From: Sporosarcina ureae
GTDB lineage: Bacteria; Bacillota; Bacilli; Bacillales_A; Planococcaceae
Direction: 5' to 3'
Assembly: GCF_002082015.1 (NCBI RefSeq)
Contig: NZ_CP015109.1
Location: 2,943,001-3,007,000 of the forward strand
Length of the DNA stretch: 64,000 nt
The notes under the pieces were generated by a model. It had not been told where the DNA came from. It made no database searches and worked only from the letters and a program-made list of their open reading frames with translations. Of the stretch, positions 48,152-58,136 are shown piece by piece. Position 1 is the stretch's first letter. Each line of letters opens with the position of its first letter. Position numbers and translations under genes: made by a program.

Positions 48152-49564
48152 TTGCTATTATCTGAATTACTTAAGGATTGGCCATGCACTATATTACAGG
48201 GTTCAATTCGACGGACAATTGATGGAATCACGGAATCTTCTAAGAGGGTCAAGAAAGATTATGTATTTGTAGCAAAGAAAGGGGTTGTGGCTGATGGAAT
48301 GGCGTTTATTGAAGAGGCGATATCAAATGGAGCCAACACATTAGTGGTCGATCGAGATCATTTAGATTTAACGCGGATACCGGTGGAAATTACAGTAGTT
48401 CTAGTTCCTGATAGTTCTCTATTTATTTCGTATGGAAGTGCGAAGTTTTCAAATAACCCAGCTGAGGAATTACTCATCATCGGTGTTACGGGAACAAACG
48501 GTAAAACAACAGTTAGTCACTTTATCGGACAGTTATTAAAAGAGCTCGGGCATAAAACAGCCGTTATAGGGACGACAGGTCTTTATATTGACGGTAAATT
48601 GACGGAGACAATTCAAAATTCCATGACGACGATACCAGCTGAACAATTTCATCCTATTTTACGCAGGTGCGTGGAGCAACAGGTGACCCATATTGTTCTT
48701 GAAGCGTCTTCGATTGGGTTATCTACTCATCGTTTAGCGCACTGTCCGTTAACTGTAGGTGTTTTTTTGAATATTGGAATGGATCACTACGCTGAACATG
48801 GAGGTAGGCAGCGATACATCGATGCAAAAAAACTACTCATTCCATTGGCTGATCAGTTGGTGATGAATGAAGATGACGAAACTTGTCGCGCTATAGGAGA
48901 GGGGTTGCCCGAACCACCCATTTATTTCAGTAGGCGACATATTAATGGTGAGCAGCCATCACAGGTACTACTCCCGAATCTAGGTCACCATAATGAAATG
49001 AATGCAAGAGCGGCTGTAGGAGCTCTTATGGCAATTGGTTATTCATTACGGGTGATACAACCTCATTTGCATGCTTTGCGACTTCCAACTGGACGCCTAC
49101 AGAAGTATGAAGAGGCAGGGGTTGAAGTATATGTAGATTATGCACACACACCCGATGCCTTACAGGCGGTGTTGGAGGCATTGTCAGAGTCCACCAAACG
49201 GCTGATTATTGTATTTGGGTGTGGAGGGGAAAGAGACCGTGACAAACGGCCGCAAATGGGTGCAATAGCTGCTCACTACAGTTCACATGTAATTTTGACT
49301 TCAGATAATCCGAGAACAGAAGAGCCATCTCAAATTATAGTGGATATTTTGTCGGGCATGGTAGGGTTTGCAACACCTGTCGAAATCTTCGTCGATCGTC
49401 ATCAAGCAATCCGCTACGCTATCACCCAAGCACAACCAGGAGAGATTGTACTCATTGCAGGTAAAGGACATGAACAAATACAGCAAATAGGGAATCAGAC
49501 GATGCATTTTTGCGATATGGAAGAAGTAAAAAAATCGTTCAGTTATAGAAATGCTATAAAGTAA
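48152..49564 (+). CDS. MurE paralogue, UDP-MurNAc-tripeptide ligase of meso-DAP type
   Basis: A 470-residue Mur ligase. Order: N-terminal UDP-binding domain, central ATPase domain with P-loop GVTGTNGKTT (about 111-120), the carbamylated-Lys region and NIGMDHYAEHGG, and C-terminal domain with the specificity motif DNPR at about 385-388. DNPR is the meso-diaminopimelate reader; L-lysine-adding enzymes carry DNPA-type motifs. It is not in a dcw cluster (no mraY, murD or ftsI nearby), so it is probably a second MurE. The TTG at 48152 follows GGAAGGGG; an ATG at 48128 lies upstream of that site. No terminator separates it from ylbF. Proposed: sporulation-specific DAP ligase for cortex peptidoglycan. 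Confidence 0.8.
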   Translation: MLLSELLKDWPCTILQGSIRRTIDGITESSKRVKKDYVFVAKKGVVADGMAFIEEAISNGANTLVVDRDHLDLTRIPVEITVVLVPDSSLFISYGSAKFSNNPAEELLIIGVTGTNGKTTVSHFIGQLLKELGHKTAVIGTTGLYIDGKLTETIQNSMTTIPAEQFHPILRRCVEQQVTHIVLEASSIGLSTHRLAHCPLTVGVFLNIGMDHYAEHGGRQRYIDAKKLLIPLADQLVMNEDDETCRAIGEGLPEPPIYFSRRHINGEQPSQVLLPNLGHHNEMNARAAVGALMAIGYSLRVIQPHLHALRLPTGRLQKYEEAGVEVYVDYAHTPDALQAVLEALSESTKRLIIVFGCGGERDRDKRPQMGAIAAHYSSHVILTSDNPRTEEPSQIIVDILSGMVGFATPVEIFVDRHQAIRYAITQAQPGEIVLIAGKGHEQIQQIGNQTMHFCDMEEVKKSFSYRNAIK

Positions 49565-49597
49565 AAATCTTAATGAATAGTCGAGGCACCAGTTTTT

Positions 49598-49606
49598 TGT
49601 TATAAT
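49598..49606 (+). promoter_or_regulatory. Extended -10 promoter of ylbF
   Basis: TGTTATAAT is a consensus extended -10 with AGGAGGTG 10 bases downstream; the -35 position is weak and the leader would be short. Confidence 0.5.
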
Positions 49607-49632
49607 AGTTGTGATAGGAGGTGCGGCAATTG

Positions 49633-50076
49633 GTGATGATGACAGATGAGTGGATGCGAGTCATCGATATGGCAGAAGAACTTTCCGAGATGCTGCTGTG
49701 TTCTGAAGTGGTGAAAACCTATCAAGACGCACATGACCGTGTATATTCAAACACTGATCTACGAAAAAAAATCATAGATTTTACTAAAATGAAAGAACAA
49801 TACGAGGACGTGCAGCGCTTTGGTCGCTATCATCCAGATTATAAAGTAATCATGAAGGAAATACGTCTTCAAAAGCGTGAACTGGATTTGCAAGATGAAG
49901 TGGCTGCCTTGCGCCTGGCGGAAAATGACGTGCAGGATTTATTGGACGAAATAGGTATCCTGATCGGTCAATCCGTTTCAGAGGCTGTGAAAGTACCAGC
50001 TGGCGATGGGACTTTCTCTAACAGTTCTTGCGGTGGAGGTTGCGGCTCAGGTGGCAGCTGTTCTTGTTCAGCATAA
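49633..50076 (+). CDS. ylbF: YlbF/RicF, regulator of competence and RNA processing
   Basis: About 147 residues. Helical Com_YlbF domain with QYEDVQRFGRYHPDYK and a Cys-rich tail CGGGCGSGGSCSC. In B. subtilis YlbF works with YmcA and YaaT (RicAFT) as an Fe-S complex that steers RNase Y cleavage and the Spo0A phosphorelay; the tail cysteines contribute to cluster binding. Several starts are possible behind AGGAGGTG: TTG 49630, GTG 49633 or ATG 49636; GTG has 9-base spacing. Confidence 0.9.
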   Translation: MMMTDEWMRVIDMAEELSEMLLCSEVVKTYQDAHDRVYSNTDLRKKIIDFTKMKEQYEDVQRFGRYHPDYKVIMKEIRLQKRELDLQDEVAALRLAENDVQDLLDEIGILIGQSVSEAVKVPAGDGTFSNSSCGGGCGSGGSCSCSA

Positions 50077-50095
50077 AGCATTTCATAAATACAAA

Positions 50096-50132
50096 TAACC
50101 CCCTGCAGAAATAACTCTGCAGGGGGTTACTT
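50096..50132 (+). terminator. Terminator of ylbF
   Basis: A perfect 14-base stem (TAACCCCCTGCAGA / TCTGCAGGGGGTTA) with a 6-base loop, followed by CTTT. Confidence 0.85.
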
Positions 50133-50234
50133 TCAAATAAAGGTAGTGGCAAAAGAGAAAATCACCTGAATCGAGCAACCAGTTGGACGCGTGTCTTGTA
50201 GACTTTCGATACGCCATCTAGTCTCTTTGTGCGT

Positions 50235-51104
50235 TTAGTCGCCATTAAAGAACGTCAATAATTGTGTTGGATGATTTGTTATAAAACCATCCACGTTCAA
50301 TTTAGTATGTTTTGGAAGGTCATCCGTCTCATCTAACTCATAAAATACAGTTATATTGAGATCGTGTAAGAAGCGAACGAAGCCTTCTGAAGCAAGCGGA
50401 AACATACCAAGTTTTTCGGGCAGGCAGAATAGATCTGCATTCGGGCGGTACAAATGACCGAACTTACTCGTGTAAGCGACGTATGCTTTTTTTATTTCCT
50501 CACTTCCGGCACCTAAAGCGACAGAGTTCTGTGCATATAGATTAAAACGATCAATTTGTTCATCATAGTGGCTTGTGACTACAACGCGGTCAGTAGCATC
50601 CGTTTCTTTTAGTAATCGCCACAATTTAGAAGGGATTAAACTTCCTTCATACGTTGTTGGGCAATCACTCATAGAGACCACAAACAATAATTGTGGGAAC
50701 TTTTCCAACAGCTCACGTAACGGCACAACAGATAAATCTCCGTTCAGTATATCAAGATCGTAATCATAACTAGATTCGACGTGGATTTCATCTAATGTAT
50801 AGTCGGAGATTTCATCGGGAAGCACAAGTTCTTGGCTTGGCACTAAAAGAATTTCTTCATCTTTTGTAAGACGTACATCGACCGCGAAGCCGTGAACACC
50901 TAAATCTGCTATTTTCGTATAAGCAGTAAGTGAATTCACAGCTACATCTTGATGTCGCTGTACATCAGTTAAAACAGCTACCTCTGAAAAAAGAAGCGCT
51001 TTCTTTTCAGTGCGAGGTTCTTGTTTTGCTATCACTTTTGAAGCCGCCCATGCAGCCACACTTGCAGCGCCCACAGTTATTGCAACATTTGTTTTCCTTC
51101 CCAA
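50235..51104 (-). CDS. Membrane-anchored GDPD-like protein with degenerate active site
   Basis: A 289-residue protein with an N-terminal hydrophobic segment (about 6-23) and a TIM-barrel domain resembling glycerophosphodiester phosphodiesterases. The fold is suggested by GVHGFAVDVRLTKDEEILLV near the N-terminus and VDGFITNHPTQLL near the end, both GDPD landmarks. The catalytic motifs are altered: the HRG position reads QRHQD, PENT reads AVNS, the E-x-D metal pair reads AVDVRL, and the HD motif reads PSQE. The frame is intact over the full length, so it is more likely a pseudoenzyme with a binding role than a decaying gene. GAGGAGG precedes the start. Confidence 0.7.
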   Translation of the reverse strand: MGRKTNVAITVGAASVAAWAASKVIAKQEPRTEKKALLFSEVAVLTDVQRHQDVAVNSLTAYTKIADLGVHGFAVDVRLTKDEEILLVPSQELVLPDEISDYTLDEIHVESSYDYDLDILNGDLSVVPLRELLEKFPQLLFVVSMSDCPTTYEGSLIPSKLWRLLKETDATDRVVVTSHYDEQIDRFNLYAQNSVALGAGSEEIKKAYVAYTSKFGHLYRPNADLFCLPEKLGMFPLASEGFVRFLHDLNITVFYELDETDDLPKHTKLNVDGFITNHPTQLLTFFNGD

Positions 51105-51333
51105 TCTAAAACCTCCTCAATAATTATAGTAAGTCCTCATTTTTTTACTTAGCCAATGTTTATACTTCAACTGTACAGAAAATACTTGTATTCAGTCATC
51201 TATAATAGAATAAAGCGATTGAATTCGGATAAATGTCTACTTAAGTGTACCCTATTCCAGAGAAGGTGTGCAAACAAAGATGAAAGATCAGCTTGATTTC
51301 ACTTGTATCTATGCAAACAATTTTTGTGTAAGG

Positions 51334-51363
51334 TTGCAGGACTTTTCTCACCTATGGTATTGT
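51334..51363 (+). promoter_or_regulatory. Sigma-A-like promoter of ylbG
   Basis: TTGCAG, 18 bases, TATTGT with a TG before the -10. It ends 27 bases before ylbG. Confidence 0.5.
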
Positions 51364-51389
51364 ATGGAGTAAGAAAGAGGGGGAGAATC

Positions 51390-51662
51390 ATGATTGATCG
51401 ACAAGGCATAATTGTCTATCTCCATCATTTAAAACAAGCAAAATCACTGCGCAAATTCGGGCATGTTCATTATATTTCAAAGCGAATGAAATACGTTGTG
51501 CTCTACTGTGATATGGAAGACGTGGAATCAACGATCACGAAGTTAGAGCGTTTGTCGGCTGTACGTAAAGTATTACCTTCACAGCGCCCCTTCGTCAGTA
51601 CGATATATGAAAATGCAAAGCCCGATAAAGCAAAAGAATATGATTATAAAACAGGCTTGTAA
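51390..51662 (+). CDS. ylbG: UPF0298 protein YlbG
   Basis: A 90-residue protein matching YlbG/UPF0298 ([38 protein letters not shown]). Ferredoxin-like small fold, function unknown. The ATG at 51390 follows AGAGGGGGAG; the frame is open to 51303 without a site. Confidence 0.88.
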   Translation: MIDRQGIIVYLHHLKQAKSLRKFGHVHYISKRMKYVVLYCDMEDVESTITKLERLSAVRKVLPSQRPFVSTIYENAKPDKAKEYDYKTGL

Positions 51663-51663
51663 T

Positions 51664-51694
51664 TTGCTGCCGCTTATTAATGTAGCGGCGGCAA
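51664..51694. terminator. Hairpin between convergent ylbG and its neighbour
   Basis: TTGCTGCCGC / GCGGCGGCAA stem with one wobble, 11-base loop. There is no T tract, so termination is uncertain; the hairpin contains the stop of the leftward gene. Confidence 0.4.
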
Positions 51695-52078
51695 CAAGTG
51701 ATTTAAGCGTAAAATCCCGGTAATATATTGGTAAAACAGCTCGTTTTCAGCAAATTCGGATGAGTGCTTTATTTCCACTCTGACAGGATTTTTATTCAGC
51801 GACTCTGCATGCTTAACAAACAAGTCATAACGTTTAGATGGTTTGTCCGCAGAATAGCGAATTCCTTCTCTGCAAATATAGATTGGCATGAAATGATTGT
51901 TTTCAGTTGCAGGAGAAAAAGAAACAGCTAATGACAATTGTTCATTAGAATGATAGTTGGATGATAAGATATAGGTCCTATAAATTCGGTGGGCGTTCGT
52001 AGACATTAACTCGAGTAATTCATAGATGTCGCTATAGCCTTCCCCTAGTTCGATAAAACGTTGTTGGATCATAATCAA
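51677..52078 (-). CDS. Conserved protein, DUF7147-like
   Basis: A 133-residue cytoplasmic protein beginning MIQQRFIELGEGYSDIYELL after an optional Met-Ile, with HFMPIYICREGIRY in the middle and FYQYITGILRLNHLLPPL at the end. I recall similar Bacillaceae proteins filed as DUF7147 or loosely as methylthioribose kinase; no kinase motif is visible, so that name is not used. GAAAGGA precedes the start. Confidence 0.68.
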   Translation of the reverse strand: MIMIQQRFIELGEGYSDIYELLELMSTNAHRIYRTYILSSNYHSNEQLSLAVSFSPATENNHFMPIYICREGIRYSADKPSKRYDLFVKHAESLNKNPVRVEIKHSSEFAENELFYQYITGILRLNHLLPPLH

Positions 52079-52143
52079 GCGCTTCCTTTCAGGCGATTAG
52101 TAATGGTTCATGTCCATCATACCATGTGATGAGGTGTTGTACG

Positions 52144-53582
52144 TTGAAAGTTATTATAAGGCTCGCATTTCTTTTGGCGGCAGTAAACGGTGTACTCGTT
52201 TATTTGCATTACAGCCAATCGGTCAATGCAAATGGAGAAGGCGCGAATTCAGGAACCTATCGTCAGGAAATCGAAGTCATCAATCGAGCAGATGGATTGT
52301 ACATTCGTCACCACTTTTATAACTTGTCGGAAGGTAGACACGAGATTATTTGGCCAGAAGAAAGTGTAGAACGTGGATGTGAAGCTGTAGATTCCTCTTC
52401 ATGTGCTCGACTTAATGATTCTAGTGTGGCATTCGAAGAAGGAGAACGTGATCAACAATCCATTGCCTATAAATTGCCGAAAAAGACGCCGCTTACCGGA
52501 CGTAAATTATTTAAAGAGCCTTTTGTAATTCTTCGGGAGGCAAAACCATTGACGACTGTTCTTCATGTGACAGATGAGCAAGATATTGGTGGCATGTGGG
52601 TAACGGGGTTGGAACGTGTAGGAAAGGCAAATAAAGAACGCATTACCTATCGTTTATACCGTGGCGTAGGATTTGTTAATGAACTGTATTGGCAATCGCG
52701 GGACGTGCCTTTGGCATACTCTTCAAACAAGCTGACGATCTTCGGTGAAGGTATCGATAAAAAGTATAATGATCGGCTTGTACAAATGATGGAAGCCATC
52801 GGTGGAAACCATGTGAGTGTAGTACTAGCTTCAGCTAATAAGCCGCTGTATGCGGAGCGCTTTATTGTGGAGAAAATGGACAATCTATCGCTAGTAATAA
52901 AACAAGTAGCTAAGATGAGTGTTCATTCACGTTTCATTTTACAAGCGGATGAACCATCTATGAGCAGCATGATTGCATCTATACTTGGAGAGGCTCCAGT
53001 AGGAACGAAAGCGGAACAAGCCGTGTTTACTCGTTTGAAAGAATCGATCTCAGCAGAGCAATATCAAGCATTGCGCCAAAACGTCCGAGAAAAAATTGGT
53101 AAAAAGCTATCGTCATCCGATTTGGATCAGTCGTTGTCAAAAATACTTGCATTCGACACTCAATATTTTCATATGACAATGAAGGAACAGCGATATAACT
53201 ATCCATTTCTGTTGCTTGATCCCCGGACTGTATTGCTTGATGGAGAAGAAGTTCCAGAAGTGAAGGTAATAGTACAGGACGGTAAGAGTTTTTATCCAGC
53301 AGAAGAATTATTGTCGAAGATGGGCTATTCGATACGTTCAAACGAGCAGTCAATTTATATCGACGGTCCAAATCGTGCTTATCGTTTTTCGAAATTAGAG
53401 CCTTTCTACGTTATGAATGATCGTAAATTTGATTATACAGAAAAGCCTTATACCTCAATTAATAAAAAGTTATATTTTGATGAAAATTGGTTGCGACGAA
53501 TCTTCTTTGTATTAATAGATAAGTCGGATGAAACCATTTCTATCGAACAAGTTGAAAAGATGATAAAGGAGATGGGAAAAGA

Positions 53583-53586
<4 letters not shown>
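52144..53586 (+). CDS. Large exported protein of unknown function
   Basis: A 480-residue protein with an N-terminal signal or anchor helix (about 3-22). The middle part (about 40-200) looks beta-rich, followed by a helical section. Residues about 370-460 (VKVIVQDGKSFYPAEELLSK, RSNEQSIYIDG, KLYFDENWL) resemble the stalk-like repeats of copper amine oxidase N-terminal domains common in secreted Firmicute proteins. The TTG at 52144 has GAGGTG 8 bases upstream. Its stop overlaps the rsmD start (ATGA), so it is coupled to rsmD and coaD. Not present at this place in B. subtilis. Confidence 0.75.
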
Positions 53587-54624
<1,038 letters not shown>

Positions 54625-54645
54625 AAATACGAAGTAAAAAGTGAG

Positions 54646-54677
54646 AAAAGGATGTCCTCTACGGGCATCCTTTTTTA
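54646..54677 (+). terminator. Terminator of rsmD-coaD
   Basis: AAAAGGATGTCC / GGGCATCCTTTTTT hairpin with a U-rich end. Confidence 0.85.
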
Positions 54678-54768
54678 CGTAGAATTACTTGTAGCAACGA
54701 ATACTTTTCGAAGTGTAAGTGAAGAATGAGTGTAAAGGAATTACGCTTCATCATTATTTAGTACTTGC

Positions 54769-55677
54769 TCAATAAATCCAAATGAACAATATAGGGACGA
54801 GTAGCGTGTTCCATACCCTTGCAATCACATAAGGGAGTATGCGTATGCCAGCGCTCTTGGCGATCGTCATGACTTGCATGTGGATGCTCATACCGTTAAT
54901 CGACAGAATTGCCGCGATGAGCATTGGATAAATTGCATCTCCTGCGAAATGCTCGGTAGCAGACTGGACGCCGGAAGTCATCTCGAAGACCGCCAGCAAT
55001 AAAGTTTTCGTTACGCCCATATCCACGGTGATGATGGAAGATATGGAATACGATAGCACATTGCCGAGAGAAGAGAAGAAGATGACCGTGGTGGCCACTA
55101 ATAATATAACGGATGAACTATCCTTAATCGAGCGCAGCAAAGGAGATGTTTTATGATCTTGTTGAGGGATGACGGGTATAGCTGTCTGTTGGTACCGGCT
55201 ACCTAGAAGAGACATGGCCAATACGAAAAAGACGATATTAGCTAGATGAATGGCAATCAATAATTTCCAACCACTTGTAGTACTACCGAATAATTCGTTA
55301 CCAACAAAGCCAATAATGAACATAGGCCCCGGTGCATGACAAGAAGCAACAAGCAAACTACTTTCAGCTGCAGAAATCTCACCGTTCTTTTTCATTTCAC
55401 TAACAGTCACGGCACCTACCGGAAAGCCCCCAAACGAACCGAGCACATAAGCCTTTATGTAACGACTCCATTGACTAGTGCCTTGTTTGCTAGGCATTTT
55501 CAATAACCATTGCGTCAATATAATATACGGTAGTAAATAGGGAAGTAACGCATGAGTGAATAATTGGGCGCCCGAAACAGCTCCTTCATGTGCGACATCT
55601 GGCTGCAAAATAAATAAAATAATTAGCGCCCAGATGAAGAGTACGTTACTCATTGTTCGATACGGCAGGATTGTCAT
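54769..55677 (-). CDS. ylbJ: Sporulation membrane protein YlbJ
   Basis: A 302-residue membrane protein with about eight helices and the gate/nucleoside-recognition pattern (LFTHALLPYLLPYIILTQWL, GSFGGFPVGAVTVSEMKKNG, SCHAPGPMFIIGFVG). In B. subtilis ylbJ is a mother-cell sigma-E gene needed for normal spores. This version is about 100 residues shorter than the B. subtilis protein, mostly in the central loop and N-terminus. The ribosome site (AAGGAGTG) is unusually far, about 17 bases, so the start is uncertain. Confidence 0.82.
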   Translation of the reverse strand: MTILPYRTMSNVLFIWALIILFILQPDVAHEGAVSGAQLFTHALLPYLLPYIILTQWLLKMPSKQGTSQWSRYIKAYVLGSFGGFPVGAVTVSEMKKNGEISAAESSLLVASCHAPGPMFIIGFVGNELFGSTTSGWKLLIAIHLANIVFFVLAMSLLGSRYQQTAIPVIPQQDHKTSPLLRSIKDSSSVILLVATTVIFFSSLGNVLSYSISSIITVDMGVTKTLLLAVFEMTSGVQSATEHFAGDAIYPMLIAAILSINGMSIHMQVMTIAKSAGIRILPYVIARVWNTLLVPILFIWIY

Positions 55678-55780
55678 TAAAAAGCATCTGTCGCACTCCT
55701 TCCTAATTTTTGAAATACCTTACCATCTACCGTAATATATATGTAGTATTCGTACAGGCTATTAATGGAGGTGAGCTTTT

Positions 55781-56827
55781 ATGAAAATGCGTAAATGGGT
55801 GATCGCTGCGGTAATCTTGCTAGTGGTAGTGGTTTTAGCACTTTATCCGTTAGATATGTATATTTCTCGACCAGGCGGAGCTTATGATTTGGCACCACTT
55901 GTAGAAGTAGTTGGCGGGGATACGGACGAAGTAGGAACATTTAGTTTGATGACCATTGCAATCGGCAAGGCAACACCTGTAACGTATGCTTGGTCGAAAT
56001 TTTCAGATAAAATGAAACTGTTGCCGGCTACTCAAGTGAGAAGGCATGGTGAAAGTGATGAAGAGTACGGGGTGCGCCAGAAGAAATTGATGGCTGATTC
56101 TAAAACGCATGCCATATCAGTGGCGTTCGATAAGGCAGGTTTGCCAATCAATAGAAATTTCACAGGCATCTTTGTAGCGGGTGTATTACCAGCAGGAGCG
56201 TCAGCAGGCAAGCTTAAAGTGGGGGATGTGATTCAATCGATTGATCAACTAAATCTCACTTCAACAGATGCATTTATGCAAAAGATTAGTGGTATGTCAA
56301 AAGATCAGAAAGTACATTTACAAGTGGAACGTGGAAAACGGAAGTTGGATGTTCCAGTAGAATTAAAAGAACTTCCGGGGAATGACGGTCGAGTAGGTCT
56401 TGGAATAGAGTTTGAAGAGCAGGTCAAATTGGAAACGGATCCCAAGGTAGATATTCGTACAGAGGAAATCGGAGGGCCTTCAGCGGGTTTGATGTTCACG
56501 CTGGAATTGATGAATCGTCTAGTGGAGGCCGATTTAACAAAGGGGTATAATATTGCAGGAACTGGCGAGATGCTCGAAGATGGATCAGTAGGACGGATTG
56601 GTGGGATTGACTTCAAAGTCATTGCAGCTGATCGTCAAGATATTGAGATCTTTTTCGCGCCTGACGATGAAGTACCAGAAGAAGTGAAAAAGAAGAATCC
56701 GCAGCTTCTCTCAAATTATGATGAAGCGAAAGCAACTGCGGATAAAATAGGTACAAAAATGAAAGTGGTCCCAGTGAAAACGATTGATGATGCGTTAAGT
56801 TACTTGGAAAAGCTAGAAGAAAAGTAA
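55781..56827 (+). CDS. ylbL: Membrane-anchored PDZ-Lon protease YlbL
   Basis: A 348-residue serine protease. Order: N-terminal anchor helix (about 5-23), PDZ domain (about 128-205), and a Lon-type S16 proteolytic domain with the catalytic Ser in GGPSAGLMF and Lys in GGIDFKVIAA, the Ser-Lys dyad. Matches B. subtilis YlbL (DdcP), which cleaves the cell-division inhibitor YneA during recovery from DNA damage. GGAGGTGAG precedes the ATG. Confidence 0.93.
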   Translation: MKMRKWVIAAVILLVVVVLALYPLDMYISRPGGAYDLAPLVEVVGGDTDEVGTFSLMTIAIGKATPVTYAWSKFSDKMKLLPATQVRRHGESDEEYGVRQKKLMADSKTHAISVAFDKAGLPINRNFTGIFVAGVLPAGASAGKLKVGDVIQSIDQLNLTSTDAFMQKISGMSKDQKVHLQVERGKRKLDVPVELKELPGNDGRVGLGIEFEEQVKLETDPKVDIRTEEIGGPSAGLMFTLELMNRLVEADLTKGYNIAGTGEMLEDGSVGRIGGIDFKVIAADRQDIEIFFAPDDEVPEEVKKKNPQLLSNYDEAKATADKIGTKMKVVPVKTIDDALSYLEKLEEK

Positions 56828-56831
56828 ATGG

Positions 56832-58010
56832 TCACAGCAAAATGGGTGGTGTTTTAAAATCGAGACCTGGCTCTCTTTGGATGCCACACATATAAATGTC
56901 TGTACTTTTAATATCCATTAGTAGTGAAAGGTCCTTGTATGAACCTGCACGACTTATAACTGGCAAAGTCACTTCTTTTTTTTCTGTGCGTAAATAACTT
57001 CTTCCACTTGTAGACATACCAAGTAACCGCAGATAAGATGGACTTGTAATTTGTGCACGCATTGATTTTCGATAACCGGTCAATATATGCACTAACATTC
57101 GTTGTATTCGCGTCCAAGTGTAACGTTTGGATTTCACAGCTTTCATAAATTCTTGGAAAGTAGCATGTTCTTTTGCAGCGCGCCATAAAGAAAATTCAAT
57201 TCCTTCCGTAATATCTGCAATGGATGCCAATTGTTCAGGCCCTTCACGAAGAATCATATACCGAAGAAATGGATAGAGATGATCCCAGCTTTGATGAGGT
57301 TGTTGTTGAAGTAGCTCAAAAGAAGCTGAAGGCATGAAAGGTCGGACGTGCGTGGCATCAGTCTCAAGTAGTTCTTTGCGTATACCTGTAGCGCTAGCAA
57401 TAGAATCTTCAGGCAATACTTCATCATGATAATGTGTGCCTTTTCGCTCGAGTGTGACAGCCATCATATTCGACTGAATTTCTTTTATGGCTTGCATGTA
57501 ATGAAAACCTAGAATGTTATTCGGTTCTGATAAATCAGCAAGTGGTTCATCAGTCATGCGTGAAATTTCTTCATATGCAATTCGCAATGCGTTCGGATAA
57601 CTGATTCCTTCTTGCATGGCATTCTTTATAGTTTTGTCATAAAGTTCTTTATGTGTATTCATTGTGTCCAAACTATGCATAAATGGCGCGATGTGTCCTT
57701 CTTCACTGCCGAAACAAATGTACTTGCATTGAAGAGCATCCAAGATTTGTACAGCTCCTTTCGCGAATTGTGGAGCGTGGGCTGTAGAATAAGCATAAGG
57801 CAACTCGATGACGAGGTCTGCACCACTAGCCAGTGCCATGCGTGCTCGTGTCCATTTATCAACAATCGCAGGTTCACCGCGTTGAAGAAAATGTCCGCTC
57901 ATTACGGCGATGATGACATCCGCGTCTGTCAGTCTTTTCGCTTCACTGAGATGGAACAAATGGCCATTATGGAAAGGATTATATTCAACGACAATACCAG
58001 TAGCTATCAA
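56832..58010 (-). CDS. tmcAL: tRNA(Met) cytidine acetate ligase
   Basis: A 392-residue nucleotidyltransferase-like enzyme (YlbM family) that makes ac4C at the tRNA-Met wobble base from acetate and ATP. Seen: GIVVEYNPFHNGHLFHLSEA with the HxGH motif and MSGHFLQRGEPAIVDKWTRA. The TTG at 58010 has GGAGG 6 bases upstream and matches the family's start; the frame is open to 58157. Divergent from ylbN. Confidence 0.93.
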   Translation of the reverse strand: MIATGIVVEYNPFHNGHLFHLSEAKRLTDADVIIAVMSGHFLQRGEPAIVDKWTRARMALASGADLVIELPYAYSTAHAPQFAKGAVQILDALQCKYICFGSEEGHIAPFMHSLDTMNTHKELYDKTIKNAMQEGISYPNALRIAYEEISRMTDEPLADLSEPNNILGFHYMQAIKEIQSNMMAVTLERKGTHYHDEVLPEDSIASATGIRKELLETDATHVRPFMPSASFELLQQQPHQSWDHLYPFLRYMILREGPEQLASIADITEGIEFSLWRAAKEHATFQEFMKAVKSKRYTWTRIQRMLVHILTGYRKSMRAQITSPSYLRLLGMSTSGRSYLRTEKKEVTLPVISRAGSYKDLSLLMDIKSTDIYMCGIQREPGLDFKTPPILL

Positions 58011-58080
58011 TGGAATCCTCCTCTGTACTTGCGTATAATGAATTATAACGTTAAACTTATAAGGGTGACAAGAAAATATC

Positions 58081-58109
58081 TTGACATCCCTTATTTTAAA
58101 TACTATAAT
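58081..58109 (+). promoter_or_regulatory. Consensus sigma-A promoter of ylbN-rpmF
   Basis: TTGACA, 17 bases, TATAAT: exact consensus in both hexamers at ideal spacing, 28 bases before the ylbN start. Confidence 0.92.
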
Positions 58110-58136
58110 CAACATTGTTGTCTTGAGGTGATAGAC

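Noticed and set aside
51280..51372. A 30-codon ORF with AGAAGG before its ATG, upstream of ylbG
   Set aside because: It overlaps the probable ylbG promoter, has mixed composition with no pattern of a small-protein family, and lacks a terminator of its own. Possible leader peptide but not supported.
57612..58136. Upstream extension of the ylbN frame by 175 codons
   Set aside because: It is antisense to tmcAL, and the consensus promoter and ribosome site of ylbN lie after it.
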